Source: Desmodus rotundus
Taxonomy: Eukaryota > Chordata > Mammalia > Chiroptera > Phyllostomidae
Assembly (NCBI RefSeq): GCF_022682495.2
Contig: NC_071390.1
Span: 106,812,294 to 106,876,293, forward strand
Direction of reading: 5' to 3'
Length of the DNA: 64,000 nucleotides
The translations under genes were made by a program, and so were the position numbers. The notes beneath the pieces were generated by a model. That model worked only from the letters and a program-made list of their open reading frames with translations, was not told where the DNA came from and made no database searches. Shown one piece after another: positions 46,548 through 59,640 of the stretch; position 1 is the stretch's first letter, and each line of letters starts with the position of its first letter.

Positions 46548-47929
46548 GCTTCCAACAAAATAGATATCTGAGCATCCACTCGGGTCACGGCCCAAGTTCT
46601 GGAGCTCCTCACCTTCTTCTTGCCCTGCTCTTGTCCTCTTCTCTCCTTCCCTGCTCCCTTGACCCTGACGGTCAGTGTAGCATTGGGGGTTGATAAGACA
46701 CTCTGCCTTTGTCTATCCAACATTCCCCTGAGTGCAATCCATTCCTCGCCTTCAGAGAACTATTCAGTTCTGAGACTGTGGAAGGACAAGGTGATAAAAT
46801 TCGGGGAAAATTCAGGTTGTGGCTGCTGTTCTAGGGGGCAGAGCCCATTGGCCTGGTAATGCTGACTCAGGTTGTCTGCTTGGGGAACACAAAGAAACAG
46901 CAAGGCACACAGAGCAATCCAGCATGGGCACTGCTCTGGGGGAGCAGTCAGCTCTTTCCTAGGAAGAAGGACATGGAAGAAACCACATAGGTAGGCCACT
47001 GGGAAAGAGGCAGGAGGGCCAGAGGGACAGAGTGAGCTGTTGTAGAAGGAAAATCATCACACTTACCTCTTTCATCCACCTTAAATACCCTGTTTAACTA
47101 TTTCTGAAGCCACACACACACCTCTCACACCAAAGTTTTCCTGTTTTGACAAAGTGGGCACTGGGCACGCAAAGAGAACATGGGGTGAGGAGGGTGAGAG
47201 CAACTGGCTGGTGTGACATTTCTTCTGTTTGACCAGGTACATACATTCTAGAAGCTCCCTCCCCATGGGCGGGAGACAGGAGGGGGAAATGTGTGTTTCT
47301 GGGCCCACCTGGCTGGGAATGGCTAGCAGGGCACCAGGATTGTGGCCAATAGTCACACAGTGCACGTGCTTGAGCATCAGCAAACGAGAATCGACTTTGT
47401 GGTGTGAGCAGTGGGAGCCCTGTGAGGTGTCTGAACAGGGGCTCTAGGAAGTGACTGGCTGGAAAGGGGCATACGAAGAGCTTCATCTGACAGGGAGGTC
47501 TTCGGCATTCTTACAGGTTGTTTAGAGTAGCCATGGCCTCTGCAGATGAGGACACTAAACCCACAGAATGAACACAACTGGCAATACTTCTAGAAGGGCA
47601 GTCATGGGGAGGCGAAGAGGAGCGGGAAGGGCCTTTGATGCAGGTGGAAAGGGTGCTCACTCTGGGAAAAGAGTTCAGATGGATGGAAGAGGTGACACCC
47701 AAGGGCCAGCACGCAGCTGATGCTGTGAGGCCCACATGAGAGCAGACGGCCAGCTCCGCCCCTCCATTTCTGAGCAGCTCCTGCACCACTGAATGTCCAG
47801 CACCTGGAACTGACCACCCCTTTGCCTTCTTGTTCTGGTCCTGAGTGTGGTACTATTCCTATCGGTTTTATTTTATTTCCCCCAATAAACTCCCATCCCA
47901 AACAAACACCCATAGGAAGTTAGCCCTGC

Positions 47930-48060
47930 TTGGGAGACTGGGCTACAATCTTGGGTCTCATCACTGGCTGGAAGGGTCGTTTAGCCCTTTGGGCCTCAAT
48001 ATTCTTGCTTAGGTAAAAATAAGAGTTGGGTTGGGTGATATTCCTGACCTATTAACTCGC
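47930..48060 (+). mobile_element. MIR SINE fragment
   Basis: ACTGGGCTACAATCTTGGGT, TTTAGCCCTTTGGGCCTCAA and TTGCTTAGGTAAAAATAAGA follow sense MIR. Confidence 0.55.
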
Positions 48061-49554
48061 TGGTATTATATTTATATAACTGCCCGAAAACAAGCAATTT
48101 CCTCTGACTTTCAACAACATGTAGAGAAACAAAGCAAAGTAGGTACATCTCCAAGAGCTGCCCCTCCTGCACAGAAACCAAGAGCTGGTCCTCCTGGTTC
48201 CTTTCCGATGGACAGCGCCCTTCTCGGGAGGGCAGGGTCAGGACCGTTCATTGTCTGAATTACTGCAGCACCGACAGGCATCATTCTCTTTGGTGCCTCA
48301 GGCTGCCAGTTGCCCTTTTGCGAAATCCCATCCTCCTTGCCACACTGCTATTTATCCACTGATGCTGGCTGACATTTACGGTCCACTCTTCTTCCTTTAC
48401 TAACCGCCTGCTTCATGCCTCCAGGACTCGTGCCCTGCTTCCCATTCTTGGATCATGACAGCACCTCTGCTTAGCTTTTCATACAACATTGAAGGAGATG
48501 ATGGAAACACCCCGTTATGACCAAAAATAAACTCTGCAGCTGCCTGTTCTCAGGCAGAAGTGCTCCTGGAGGCAGAGTGATGCGCTGGGTCGAGTTCTCC
48601 CATCCCAGGAGTCATCAGCCCGGCCAGCTCCCCTGAGAGCGGCAAGCTGTGTGAAAGCCCCATCCATCCATTATCATCCATTATCAGATGGAAGCAGTCC
48701 AGCCCCCAGTGAGCACTCAGGAGCACGAATGTCCACATGGGCACAAAATTATTGACCATGAACTCAGGAAATGTATTTTCTTCTCCTTCCTCCTGTGATT
48801 AGAATTTCTAATTAGGTGAACAGAGAATTAAAATGATTCCAAGACTGAAACACTTGGGGAAAGATCTCAAAGTTCATTTTTCATCACTGAGTTGAGACTA
48901 AATTATGCTGTCAAAATGCCGTATTCTTTCAAATTAGCCAAATTAATTAATTTAACTCAGTTCTTGGCTGTATTAATCATCTGTTTTGGAATTTTATGAG
49001 AGAAAGAGCATGACTTTTTCAGCTCAGTGTGTGTAGATGAACTTTCCCGACAGGTGGCTTTTCTTCTGTCAAAGCCAGTACTTTGAAATCTCAGCAGTAA
49101 TAAGATTGCCTCAAACATGTTAACAGGAAGTTTCACAGTTTTTCATTTTGTTTTATTGGCATTTGAAAATATCTACCTTCCTGCTCTTAAGGTTGTAAGG
49201 AGTAAGTGGTGTGGCTTTTCTTGAGCACTCAAATGTGTTAAAAAGACTGGCTTGCATACAACCTATTTTTCATGGTAGTTCTCTTTTACAAAAATAAATG
49301 CTTAAGAAGAGATTTCTGTTGAACTTATTCATGGGCCACGGGAATTCCAGATTCTCCAGAAAGTGACCAAAGCTGAATGAAGGCAACATGAGTCATACCT
49401 CTTACTGACTCCTCACTCACTGTCTCCAATGAACCCAGCACAATGGACTCTTCCTGCTTGTTTGGTAATGATGCATTTCTATCATTGACTCATTGCTCAC
49501 AGGTTATCAGCAAATGCTATCTATGGAAAAACACCACAGTGTCTAATATGAATA

Positions 49555-49690
49555 TAATACTAATGGTGATGTGTGCAGGTGCTGTGCTGAGCCACCTCAC
49601 CTGTATGAAGTGGGGTCCATCACCATCTTACAGATTGGGAAACAGAGGCTAGATGCCAAGTTTGTGGTAGCGTCATCATGACTGAACGGC
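49555..49690 (-). mobile_element. MIR SINE fragment, antisense
   Basis: GCAGGTGCTGTGCTGAGCC, ACCATCTTACAGATTGGGAA and ACAGAGGCTAGATGCCAAG match antisense MIR. Confidence 0.5.
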
Positions 49691-50397
49691 CTGGTAATAA
49701 ATAAGAGGAAAACAAAAAAGTACTCAAATGTTTGCTGCTGCTTCCAAAGTCTGTATTTCCAAATGATCAGTAGGCTCGGTCCCTCACAGTATATGGAACA
49801 GACCCCATCCATCTTGGACATCTTAGGAGAGGGCTTTAAGGAGGGTGACACGCAGTGGCTTCAGTGGCAGCGGCGGGCTACTCCTCCCCCATGTGGCTCG
49901 TGCAGGCCTGAGCTAGGAGCTAAGTGGAGGAGTGGAGAATGCCCTGGACACTGAGCCAGGACCCTGGCCTGGCTTTTATCTCAGGTCCATTTCTCTGGAC
50001 CTCAGGTCCCTCACAATACATGGTTTGGTCTTAGAAACCTGCAAAGACTATGGTTCTGGTTACATAGGATCTGAGGAGCATGAAAAAGAGGTGCATTTTC
50101 TCTGCTGACACTTTCCTAGCCATGCTGAATCAGATGACACGGGCCAGCTCTACTATAATCATTACTGTTAGTGAACTAGTGGGAACAGTTTGAATTCCTT
50201 TGACACGTTTCCTGGACGGGGTCCAGTTTTTATTATTATTGCTCTTTTCTGCTCTGCTATGTTCTGGCTAAAATCCAATCAAGGAGTGGAAAAATACTAA
50301 GAGAAAGACTGCACTTGCGGTATTTCTGGCTTGACTGGACACAGGAAGTACAGCAATCTTAGGGAAAAACATGTTTATGTATTTTTCTGAAACTGTA

Positions 50398-50416
50398 TCT
50401 CTCTCTCTCTCTCTCT
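50398..50416 (+). repeat. (CT)n microsatellite
   Basis: This is a run of about nine CT units. Confidence 0.9.
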
Positions 50417-51887
50417 TAGAGTTGGGAGGAATGATGTTTACTGAAAGGTTTGAAACTAGCCTCAAATTACTGACCCATATTAGGTTTCTCAAAATTGGTT
50501 CAGCTACCACCCAAGCAGTTCCTGTCATATTTCAGGGACCAGAAAAGGTGGCCTGCACTCTGGTCCCCAGAGGCCATGTGAAAGGCATTTCTGGGCAGCA
50601 ATGGGAAAGAATGGGGACTTTGCAAAGTTTTGTTAAGAAGCAAAATTGACAGTGTCCCACACAGGTGGTCAATATTTGTCTGGACAATGACCAGATTTTG
50701 AAATCTGTAAATATCAAAAACTATTTTAGGGTTTTGTTGAGCTTATGTCAGGAAGAGTCTGAGCAGGTGCCTCCTCATGTGCCGGGTCGGGGGGGGGGGT
50801 TGCTGTGTAGAATGGGCAGAAATGGAGCTGTTTGCACAAAGCCATGACTCTCCTTGCCCTCAACTTTCATTTAATCAATGACATGTTTTATTAGAATCCA
50901 GCTCAAAACTTACATGAGTCTTTCTGGACCAACTCCACATTTCCTCAGTTATTTGTTATTGATTCTGACCTTGACCTATGAGTGACCTTCTCTACCATGT
51001 TATCTTGTACTTGTTTCGTCATGCTTCAGATACATTTTTGATGAAAGAATCGGTTACAAGATGTTGATTTGGCATGAAGTTTCTGCTCTGATAAGTCTGT
51101 AACCCCAAGGCCAGCATTCCAGGATCGTGCACAAAATACATGCTTCCTGAAGACATGATGAAGCACGTTATTTTTTGGCAAAATAATGCTTTCAATTGAA
51201 TCATAATGTTTATAGTATTTTGAAAAATCATGTTAACAATTTGAAAACTCTTTGGGAGACTAAATTCCTTATATAAATGACCAACTCAGGCTGAGATTGG
51301 CAGTAATATCAAAGACACAAACAGGGCCTAAATATGCTTTTTAAAAAAATGTATTAGGATCACAATAAATGTTGGCTACCTACAGTATAGTTACAAAATA
51401 TAATATGACATTTATGAAACATCCATTAAGGTGGCCCACACTTTTTACTATCAAGGACACATTTCATTAGATAATATTTCTTTACTCTGTTTTAATAGCT
51501 GTATTATTCAGTGGCTTTATACACCTTATTCTTGTTTATCTCACAGATTTTACCAACTATTGGTGAGAGGTAATTTAGTGGTGCCTGAGTTATGAGAATA
51601 AAGGGTTAGTGTGCCCACCATTAGGAATTCTACCTCAGAGTGTTCTCTTTTTAGGTGGCAATGCACACAAACACACAATACACACTAGCACACACAAACA
51701 TATACAACTTTAGCCATCCAGGATTTGTCTCCTTCCCCCGGCTGGGGAATTCCTCCTGTGTGAGTGTCGGAGACCCTAAAGAAGACCCCAAGTCTGCATC
51801 CACTCTTTCTTGACTCTATCCTCCCCAAACTGGGAAATGGACCAGGGTTACACAAGCCCTTGTGGGACACTTTGTCAACAAACGCAG

Positions 51888-52288
51888 TGTTACGGGTTGA
51901 ATTTTAACTTCCTACCCCAAATTTACATGTTCAAATCCTAAGCACAGTGTATCAGAATGTGACCTTATCTGGAGATAAGGTCTTTACGGATAATTAAAAT
52001 GAGGTCAGTAGGGTATGCATCAGTCCAATATGACTGATGTCCTTACAAAAAGGGGAAATTTGGACACAGAAATACAGAGGGAAGACGATGTGAAGAGACA
52101 CAGGGAGAAGATGGCTATCTACAAGCCAAAGAAAGAAGCCTGAAGATTCTCTGTCAAAGCTTTCAGAAGCTAACCTGGCTGATCCCCTGATCTCGGATTT
52201 CTGACCTCCACGTGTAGACAGTAAACTTGAGTTGTTTAAGCTGCTCAGTCTAAGGCACTGTGTTATGGCAGCCCAGTGGAATAATACA
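51888..52288 (+). mobile_element. ERVL-MaLR MLT1A0/B-like solo LTR
   Basis: It reads nearly end to end in sense: TGTTACGGGTTGAATTTTAA, ATCAGAATGTGACCTTATCT, AATTAAAATGAGGTCAGTAG, AGTCCAATATGACTGATGTC, AAAAGGGGAAATTTGGACAC, GAAGACGATGTGAAGAGACA, TGGCTATCTACAAGCCAAAG and TGTTATGGCAGCCCAGTGG, ending AATACA. It is solo, with no interior. Confidence 0.9.
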
Positions 52289-53640
52289 GCTAGTGATGCA
52301 AAGTGTAGAACAGAGAAAGAATTTTAGTAAAAGCAGAAATGACCACACTTAGTCCCAGGGCCAAAGCACCACCAGCAGCCTCCTGTGGGCAGTGCTGGTG
52401 GCACAGGTCACTGAGTCTGGTGCCCAGGGGTTGGGGTGCTTTGGGAAGTGCCTCCATTAGCCTGTCTGTGGGACAAGTTTGGCTGCAGCTCTGAGCCTCT
52501 GTTGCTCTGGCCCATTTCTTAACTACCCAACAGCCCTTCAAAAATTTATTTTTATCTCAAACCTTTCAGAGGTACTGTTTGTTGCAATTAACAACCCTGC
52601 TACAGAAACTGATACCAAGAGTGACTGTTTTGCCATCAGATGTAATGAATAATACTTGGCAATTCTGTTTTAGCACTTTATTCATTTACATTTTACAAAT
52701 AATTCTTACAACTCTGGGAGGCAGGACCAAGATTCAGAAGTCTTAGGAGGAGGACGAGGATAGCTAGTGAAACTTGGTGCCATAGTAAACCCTAGATACA
52801 GATGCATGGCGTGGATGGAAGCCTGAAAAGCCCCATGCCAAAGAGAAACTCATCAGCTGAGGTGGGCTCTCGGGGCCTCGTCACAGTAACTTTGATTTCT
52901 CAGGGTTTCACTGAGGATAACATTAGATCCTATTCTACCTTGAAGTCCAGAGCCAGTTTCAGTAAGCAGTGCCAGTAGGGAAACTGTGACAGTTGTTTCA
53001 AACACACACATGCTTTTAATGAATGGATGAGAAATGCATTGCATTGCATCTTCATTGGGTTGCTATCAGGAACAATGGAAGACACGTTTATGAGAAAATT
53101 CTACCACTGTCCTTGGCACATAGTGGACCCTTATGTGTATATATGTATGTCTTAGATGCTCATCTTCATGTCAAGTGTGAGTGGCAATAAACATTTTAAG
53201 ACAGACAGCTATATTTCAAACACTGACAGACTCAGGAGGGTTTAATTTGATTACTTGGATTAGGAGATATTAGAAGACTGTATCCTGGAAAATAGAATAA
53301 AATACATAAGATAACAATTCCAAGGTGTGGTATGCAATGGGTAGCTGAACTAGAGAGGAAATAGAAGGTGTTATAACAGATGAAATCAAGGAAACACTAG
53401 GTAAAGATGTTGGAAAACTTATCAATGAGCATTCAAGGGTTATCTGTAATCCTCTGAAAATGAAAATAGTAGAGAGAAAGATTATAATCTTGGTCCTTAA
53501 TGCACTATGAAAATTAGAAATATCCTAGAGTTTAAGATTCCAGCAAAAAGTATTAAGAGTGTCTGGTGTAAATGGAGTTTTGGGCTTCAGATGAAGGAAG
53601 GCCTGGGGTCTGCTCTTCATCAACACATTCTCTCCTAATC
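52289..53640. other. Unassigned sequence with one MIR
   Basis: A MIR lies at 52670-52790. GGCACATAGTGGACCC near 53116 looks like an isolated L2/MIR 3' tip. No gene is seen. Confidence 0.45.
52670..52790 (-). mobile_element. MIR SINE, antisense
   Basis: TTTAGCACTTTATTCATTTA, AATAATTCTTACAACTCTGG, GAGGCAGGACCAAGATTCAG and GGATAGCTAGTGAAACTTGG match antisense MIR. Confidence 0.6.
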
Positions 53641-54660
53641 TCATTGCCTCAATGACTTCGTCTCTAGAGTGTCACTACCCTGACGGCTTCGCTGAACTGT
53701 GGTTCCAGGATTCCAGCATCACTCAACAGAGATGTGGTGATTCACTGGTTTCTGAGTCTAAGAGCTCCAAGCCAAACTCATCATGTCTCTCCCTATTTTT
53801 TCAAACCCTTATTAATGGTGTCCTCCTTTATAAACTCAATATCACATTCAGTTTCTCATCAACCACTCAAACCCCAGGGCTTTCTCTGGCTTTCCTACTA
53901 CTCGTCTCCACAAGTCAATCAACTGTCGAGTCCTGTGGCATCAATAACTCCTGCATCTATCCTGTTTCTCTCTTTATTATGTTTTCCATCACTGCTCCCA
54001 CAAGACATGCCTCTTCAGGTGGTGTCTTTTTCTCCATTCTCTTCCTTCCCCAGTCTTACATATAGAGTAATATTCCAGAAAAACAACCTTATTTATGACC
54101 CTCAATTGCTGAAAATCTTTGAATGGCTTTCCATTCTTAAAACTAAAATATATACTCATTTGCTTAGGAGTTTTAAGTACTTCTAGATCACACCTGTCTA
54201 ACTTTCTAACAATTTCCCTCTGCGTGTTCTGTATCACAACTAAACTAAATTATTCTTTTTCATATATGCACAGTGACTTCTCCCTGATCTAGGCTTTGTC
54301 ATTTGCTCAACCTAGGATATACTTTCTTTCTATCTCACTTCCCATATATCTGAACTTCTAATCTTTCTACAAATAGAGCCCAAATGCTGCCTCCTCTGTA
54401 AGCCTTCCTTGATCACTCTCCCCTATAAAGATGGAAGAGATATTTTTCCTCCTTTGAACTAACAAACACTCTATAAAATTATCTTTTATAACCCTCAACA
54501 TTCACGGTTTGTCTACCTTTGATGTGGACTATTTCTAAAGAGCTTAAGGATTTTTTTTAAAGGTATGTGACAAAGCAACTAGTTCAAACATTTCACATAG
54601 AAGATGCTCATTTAATGTGACAAATAGCCCAGCACATTGCACATAGTAAATGTTAATCCA
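53641..54660 (+). mobile_element. L2 LINE 3' region
   Basis: It is diverged L2 in sense. The best landmarks are GAGCCCAAATGCTGCCTCCT, CTGTAAGCCTTCCTTGATCA, ATAAAATTATCTTTTATAAC and the 3' tip CCCAGCACATTGCACATAGT then AAATGTTAATCC. Upstream wording (CTCTGCGTGTTCTGTATCAC, CATTTGCTCAACCTAGGATA) also fits. The 137- and 150-codon frames here are repeat-borne. Confidence 0.7.
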
Positions 54661-54771
54661 GATATAATCCAATGCATTTTTAATATCTGGAATATGAGAT
54701 GCTATTAATGTAATGCCTATCTAATACTATATAAATATAACTGAATACATATTTCACCTAAGAAGATTTAA

Positions 54772-55300
54772 CATGACTAACAAGCACATATCAGGGTGTC
54801 TCTCATCATTAATCATCAGGGAACTGAGCTTTAATTCCACAATGAGATAACCACTGCACACCCTCTAGAATGACTACAATCAAAAAGGCAGACAATAACA
54901 AATTTGGGGGAGGATATGGAGAAACTTAAACCTCTCATACATTAAGGATGGGAATATAAATTGTACTGACACTTTGGAAAACAGTTTGGAATTTTCTTAA
55001 AAAGTTAAATATAAATGTATTGTGAGATCCAACAGTTCTAGCCCTAGGAATCTATCCAAGAGAAACAGAAATATATGTTCACACCAAGACTTGCGTGGGG
55101 ATGTTCACTGCAGCTTTCTTCACAATAGCCCCAAAGGGAAAACACTTCAAATCTGCAACAACTAGTAATTTGGATAAACAAAATGTATGTGATGGAACAT
55201 TATTCAGCAATAAAAATGAATTACTCATATACAGACTCCAACTTGGATGAACCTTGAAAACATTATGCTAAGTGAAAGAATCCATGCACAGAAAAGATAT
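54772..55300 (+). mobile_element. L1 LINE 3'-region fragment
   Basis: It is sense L1 3' sequence: AATGAGATAACCACTGCACA, AGAATGACTACAATCAAAAA, GGAGGATATGGAGAAACTTA, AGGAATCTATCCAAGAGAAA, TTCTTCACAATAGCCCCAAA and TGAACCTTGAAAACATTATG. It is 5'-truncated. Confidence 0.88.
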
Positions 55301-56479
55301 TTTCTTCATATAAGCAATTAAAATAGGAATATTTTTTAAAGAAAGATCACACTTAATTATTTTTTAAAGAACAGTTTTGTTGCTACCTTAAATTCTCAAC
55401 CGTTAAGTTAAAAATTGTGTTCTTAAGATGTTATTTGGTCTGATCTATTAGTTAAGTCATAAATTGTCAGTGCATAGCAGCCATGTACTAATTAATTATT
55501 CACCCAAGTCTAGTAGCAAATATTTACCATTTACAGACTAATTAAAATCGAACCCAGGCTACTATCCAATACAGGTCATTCTAAAACTCTTCTCAAGAGA
55601 AATATAGGCTTGTTAATAGAAGAATTGCCAAGAAAGCCCCACTCAGACTGTAGTTTTCAGAGATCGATAAGAAAGTGAGGGACCTGGTGACATTCAATAC
55701 TCACAGCTATGTTATTGTCCATTTTAACCAAGTATCACATTCATTGAAGCTGGGTGATGACGTAAATCTGGAAAGAGGAAGGTAGGTTTCCAGGCAGTAA
55801 TGAGCCAGTCAATACTTTCATCATAAAGCAGCAAGACTGTAAGTCAGTAAGTATACATGGTGGCATTTGATTGGAAGAGAGAGTGGGTCCCTCCCTTCCT
55901 CCCCCCTCCCCCCTTAGCTTGTCTCCTTGAAAAAGCAATAGGCCAAGAGGGTGACCTTCTGATTTTACAGTGTGAGGTTTTTGTTCCTTGGAACTATAGC
56001 TCAGCAGACTCTGCAGAGGAGACCATCACAGGCTGCCTGTGACCACTAGGGAGTGGGCATGGTTTCCCATGGAACACATGTCTCTACTGGCTTACCTGAG
56101 AAGGCCACTTACAGTTGAAATGACAACTGCCCCATATTGCTCAGATTCTGTGTCCCCCAAACCACCTGTTGACTATCATGTGCATTATTGTACACCAGCC
56201 CAGCTGGATGTGATGTCTTATGCCATATATGACATTTATGGCAGTGAGCCAGTATCCACCTCAACCCCTAAGGGTTTGATTGACATGAGTCTGACCTTGA
56301 AGAAAGGTGCCTTCAACTGAAGATGGGTTGGACATCTTCAACCCATCATTTAGGTTGGGCATCTGATCCTGCATGGCAAAAGAACAGCCCCAATGGTGGA
56401 CTGCCTGAGTCATCAGTGCCCTAAGGGGGCTTTGGGGACTTGGCTGTGCCAGTATCACCCCTAGGTGTCTGTTTCCATT

Positions 56480-56790
56480 TTAACTTCAACAGTTTCTATG
56501 TAAGAGTGGGATAGGAGGGAAGGGGAGGTGGATGTGGCTCTATGAGGGGAAAGGTGTGGGCTGGTTTAATGGAAATTTTGAGACTTCTGAAAGGAAGGGG
56601 TAGAAGTGTAGGGGAGGCAAAATTTAACCTCCGCCTTAATAGGGTTTTCACCTGGACCCGAGAATTACATTGGTGCAACATATCAACAGGGAAAAGCATA
56701 CAGGTTCATTTAATATCCATTTTATGTGACACGAGAGCCCTCATAAGGACATGAAGACCTAAAGAAGTGGCAGAATCTAAATGCTTTTGT
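56480..56790. repeat. Unassigned dispersed repeat, copy 2
   Basis: CTCTATGAGGGGAAAGGTGT, GGGCTGGTTTAATGGAAATT, AGGGTTTTCACCTGGACCCG, AACAGGGAAAAGCATACAGG, GTTCATTTAATATCCATTTT and GTGACACGAGAGCCCTCATA resemble 15320-15400 and, more weakly, 33300-33345. I have the impression of an abundant mammalian repeat but cannot name it. Confidence 0.45.
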
Positions 56791-57209
56791 ACTAGACTGA
56801 ACAAAGGGATGTAATTGTGGAAAAAGTAACTAGAATATATAAGGATGCTGAAAATAAAAATAATTTTAACGTTTATCTCTACAGAATTTTCATTTCTTCC
56901 TCCTTGGTGATAAGAATGCTACTTTCCTCCTGGTACAGATGGGACATCTTCCACAGGAGGGTCTTATCTCCTGCTTTCATTGAGAAGAAGAACGAGAACT
57001 GAGCACCCTCCTTGCACCTAATGTTTTGTTAAGTGCCTAGTTTAAAATAATCCTAATGCCCAAGTGGCATATTTTTTGAGGTGGTCTATTCCGTCCTCCT
57101 TCAGAAGAAAGAACATAAACAAGACTTCACATCTGTTTAATGGTTCATGATTTTTTCAATATACATTTTGAATGTACATCAGTGTACATTTTTGAGTGCA
57201 CATTTCTGC

Positions 57210-57350
57210 ATTTGCCCATCACAGCTATCTTGTAAGGCTGACCAGGAAGATGTGACCATTTCCGTTCTCCAGCTCTGAATAGTAAGGCTTGCCCAGGTCA
57301 GAAAGTGGAGCTATACTTTGAGCCCAGGTGCCTTAAATCCTATCAGATGG
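57210..57350 (-). mobile_element. MIR SINE, antisense
   Basis: CAGCTATCTTGTAAGGCTG, GTGACCATTTCCGTTCTCC, GTAAGGCTTGCCCAGGTCAG and TTTGAGCCCAGGTGCCTTAA match antisense MIR. Confidence 0.6.
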
Positions 57351-59329
57351 CTCTCTACAATGCAGATTGCAGTATGTCTTTTAAAATATGCTGGAAAAGA
57401 GCATAAAACAATGACTTTAGAGGCGTCTCTCATGGCTCAGTGACTTCTGTGGCTGACCCAAATGAGCTGAAAACAAGATGGAGATGGCAGCAGTCGTTAG
57501 TCCTTTGCATCATTGGCACTGGGAAGCTGGCCCAGCCGTGCCAACGCAACATCAGGATGTGGTTTCCAAGGGTGACTCACTATTCAAAGATGACTCTCTG
57601 CTCTGAAAACCCCAGGCAGCCCTGGCTTCCCTTGGATCCTCAGCCTCATTCAGTGAGCTCTAGCCTCCTGGGCTTTAATGACAGGAAGTGGCCACTTGGT
57701 TACAAAGGATGGAAGAAATGATAAAACCAAGAATGGAGACTAGGATCTCCACTCTCTCATCATGCCCTTTACCCATAAAGCAGCAGTGGTCATTCTTTTT
57801 AAGTATCCAAAATATGTGAGACTGTTCTTGTTCTAACAATAAATAAATATAAAGCTCCCAAAACTCAAGATTTCCCTCATTGGTAAATAGAGCATGTGGG
57901 TTTTAAACAAGCACTGGCAACATTGTATAGAATGTCAGGGAAGGTCCTAACAGCCCGTTCTTCCATATGCCAGAGATGGCAGATCTGTAGTTTATTACTG
58001 ATATTCCCATTAATTGCTGTTGTCGACAGGACTCCAGCTGGCTGAGTGCTCATGTGTTGTTAGAGGAGACTTTGAACACTTCACAAACACTGTAAATAGC
58101 CTCAGTGCAGCTGATTATTGTTCACAATAGCATTATTAAAATTGAAAAAATCGCCTTTAATGAAGAATGCTAATAGACAGCATTTGATGAAAAGTGTTTA
58201 CTTGTAGGTTTGTGTTTTGCACTGTGTAACTGGCAGTTTCAGACGAGCAGCGGTGAGCCTAAGCGGTGGCTTAGCGTTCTGAAATGCAAGGGTTAACATC
58301 TGGGTGAAAACATCTGGGGGTGAACTGCTTAGGAAAGCTACAATCTGGAGGTCACATGATGTTTTGGTTTAAAAAGGAGAGTTAAGCTAACCATCCTCTA
58401 CACTTGGAGAGAACAAAGTGATCCCCAATTCAATGAAAGGGTCATGAAACACGCCTAAGCTTTCTTTATGTTCTCTAATTAATCCATTGTCTTGAGATAC
58501 TGGCTGTGTGTCTCCTTGGCTCTCCTTGTAGGACACCTTTGGCTCTAAAGCTCAAACCGAGATGGCAGCTGGGTGCAGCAGCAGTAGGAGAACCAATGCA
58601 GAAGAACTGTCCCACCCCATGTCTGTGGAGAGATCCCTCATGACGACAACCCAGAACTGAGCAATTCGGAACACATCGGCCTCTTCCGGACAAGCAGAAA
58701 ACCTGTAACCAACTAGGTCATTGTTTCAGGGTGTTTTAAAGAAAGATGAAAGAGAATAGAAAAAGAAAATCTTAAAGTTAGGTCTTTTTATTCTAGGAAA
58801 GTTTACAGTGGAAGATATGGTGCTACAATGCTCAGAATATTTAAATCTCTACACAATTTCATCATTATCAAGTAATATATGAGTATATATGAAGCACTCA
58901 CTGAATCATTGTCTGCTTTTGAATTTCCAGGCATGCAGAGGTTATGCAATATCCACCCATATCTCAGAATTACATTTTAGTCAATAATGTATTTCAGCTC
59001 ATAAAACCTTCTGCTGAAGCTATTAATTATGCCATGTTTACCTGGTTCAGTGTCATTTGGCTTCTCAAGGTGGACTTTATATCTGCCTTTATATCCCCTA
59101 GGTTTCAGAAATGCTAAAGAAAAGCCTTCCTCCATCAAAATTTTTTCCCTATTTACCTGCCTCTCTATTTCTGCCGAAAGTCCATCTGTGGACATCTGTT
59201 TCCTTTTAGCTGATATAGAGTGTACTGTTAAAATTGTTCATCAGGAAAATATCTATTTATAATATTTAAGACACTGCTAGTATTTACAATATTTATTATT
59301 CTTGTTCATATGGATAGAAACAATGGTTA

Positions 59330-59500
59330 AAATTGCTGTGTGCCAACCAGTAGGCTAAGAATTATATATTATCTCATTTAACCTTTCAAACATTATTAAA
59401 ATGAAGATACTGCTATAATTTTCATTTTACTGATGATGAAACAGATGGGAGAGAGGCTGTATAACCTTGGTAAAACAGCTAGGATGTGGCAGAACTACCC
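59330..59500 (-). mobile_element. MIR SINE, antisense
   Basis: TGTGTGCCAACCAGTAGGCT, ATTATCTCATTTAACCTTTC, ATTTTACTGATGATGAAAC, GAGGCTGTATAACCTTGGTA and ACAGCTAGGATGTGGCAGAA match antisense MIR well. Confidence 0.72.
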
Positions 59501-59508
59501 AGTGAGGT

Positions 59509-59640
59509 GCACGCTCTCTCTCTCCTCTCTCTCTCTCCTCTCTTTCTTCTTCCCTTTCTCCCTCCCTACTGGCCCCCTTCCCTTCTTCCCTTCCTTCCTC
59601 CTGTCTCTCTTTTTGTTCAACTTATGTTTAGTTCTCATTC
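59509..59640 (+). repeat. Polypyrimidine (CT-rich) tract
   Basis: This is about 130 bases of mostly C and T (CTCTCTCTCTCCTCTCTC, CTTCCCTTCCTTCCTCC). The 102- and 73-codon Ser/Leu/Pro-rich frames over it are artefacts of composition. Confidence 0.88.

Larger units (their letters stand above)
46548..51887. other. Mostly unassigned sequence with MIRs and an enhancer-like stretch
   Basis: No gene is recognised. Overlapping frames at 47081-47913 (up to 130 codons, both strands) fall in a GC-richer area and show no domain. MIRs lie at 47930-48060 and 49555-49690, and a (CT)n run at 50398-50416. The 48800-49130 part lacks repeat features and has repeated TAATTA/AATTAATTAATTTAA homeodomain-like sites. 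Confidence 0.4.

Noticed and set aside
47081..47913. Cluster of overlapping 92-130 codon frames
   Set aside because: The frames occur on both strands over the same bases, with no motif, splice pattern or repeat of known proteins. GC-rich composition explains them.
53652..54186. Two overlapping frames of 137 and 150 codons
   Set aside because: They fall in a diverged L2 LINE 3' region. Their Ser/Pro/Leu-rich products come from pyrimidine-rich repeat sequence.
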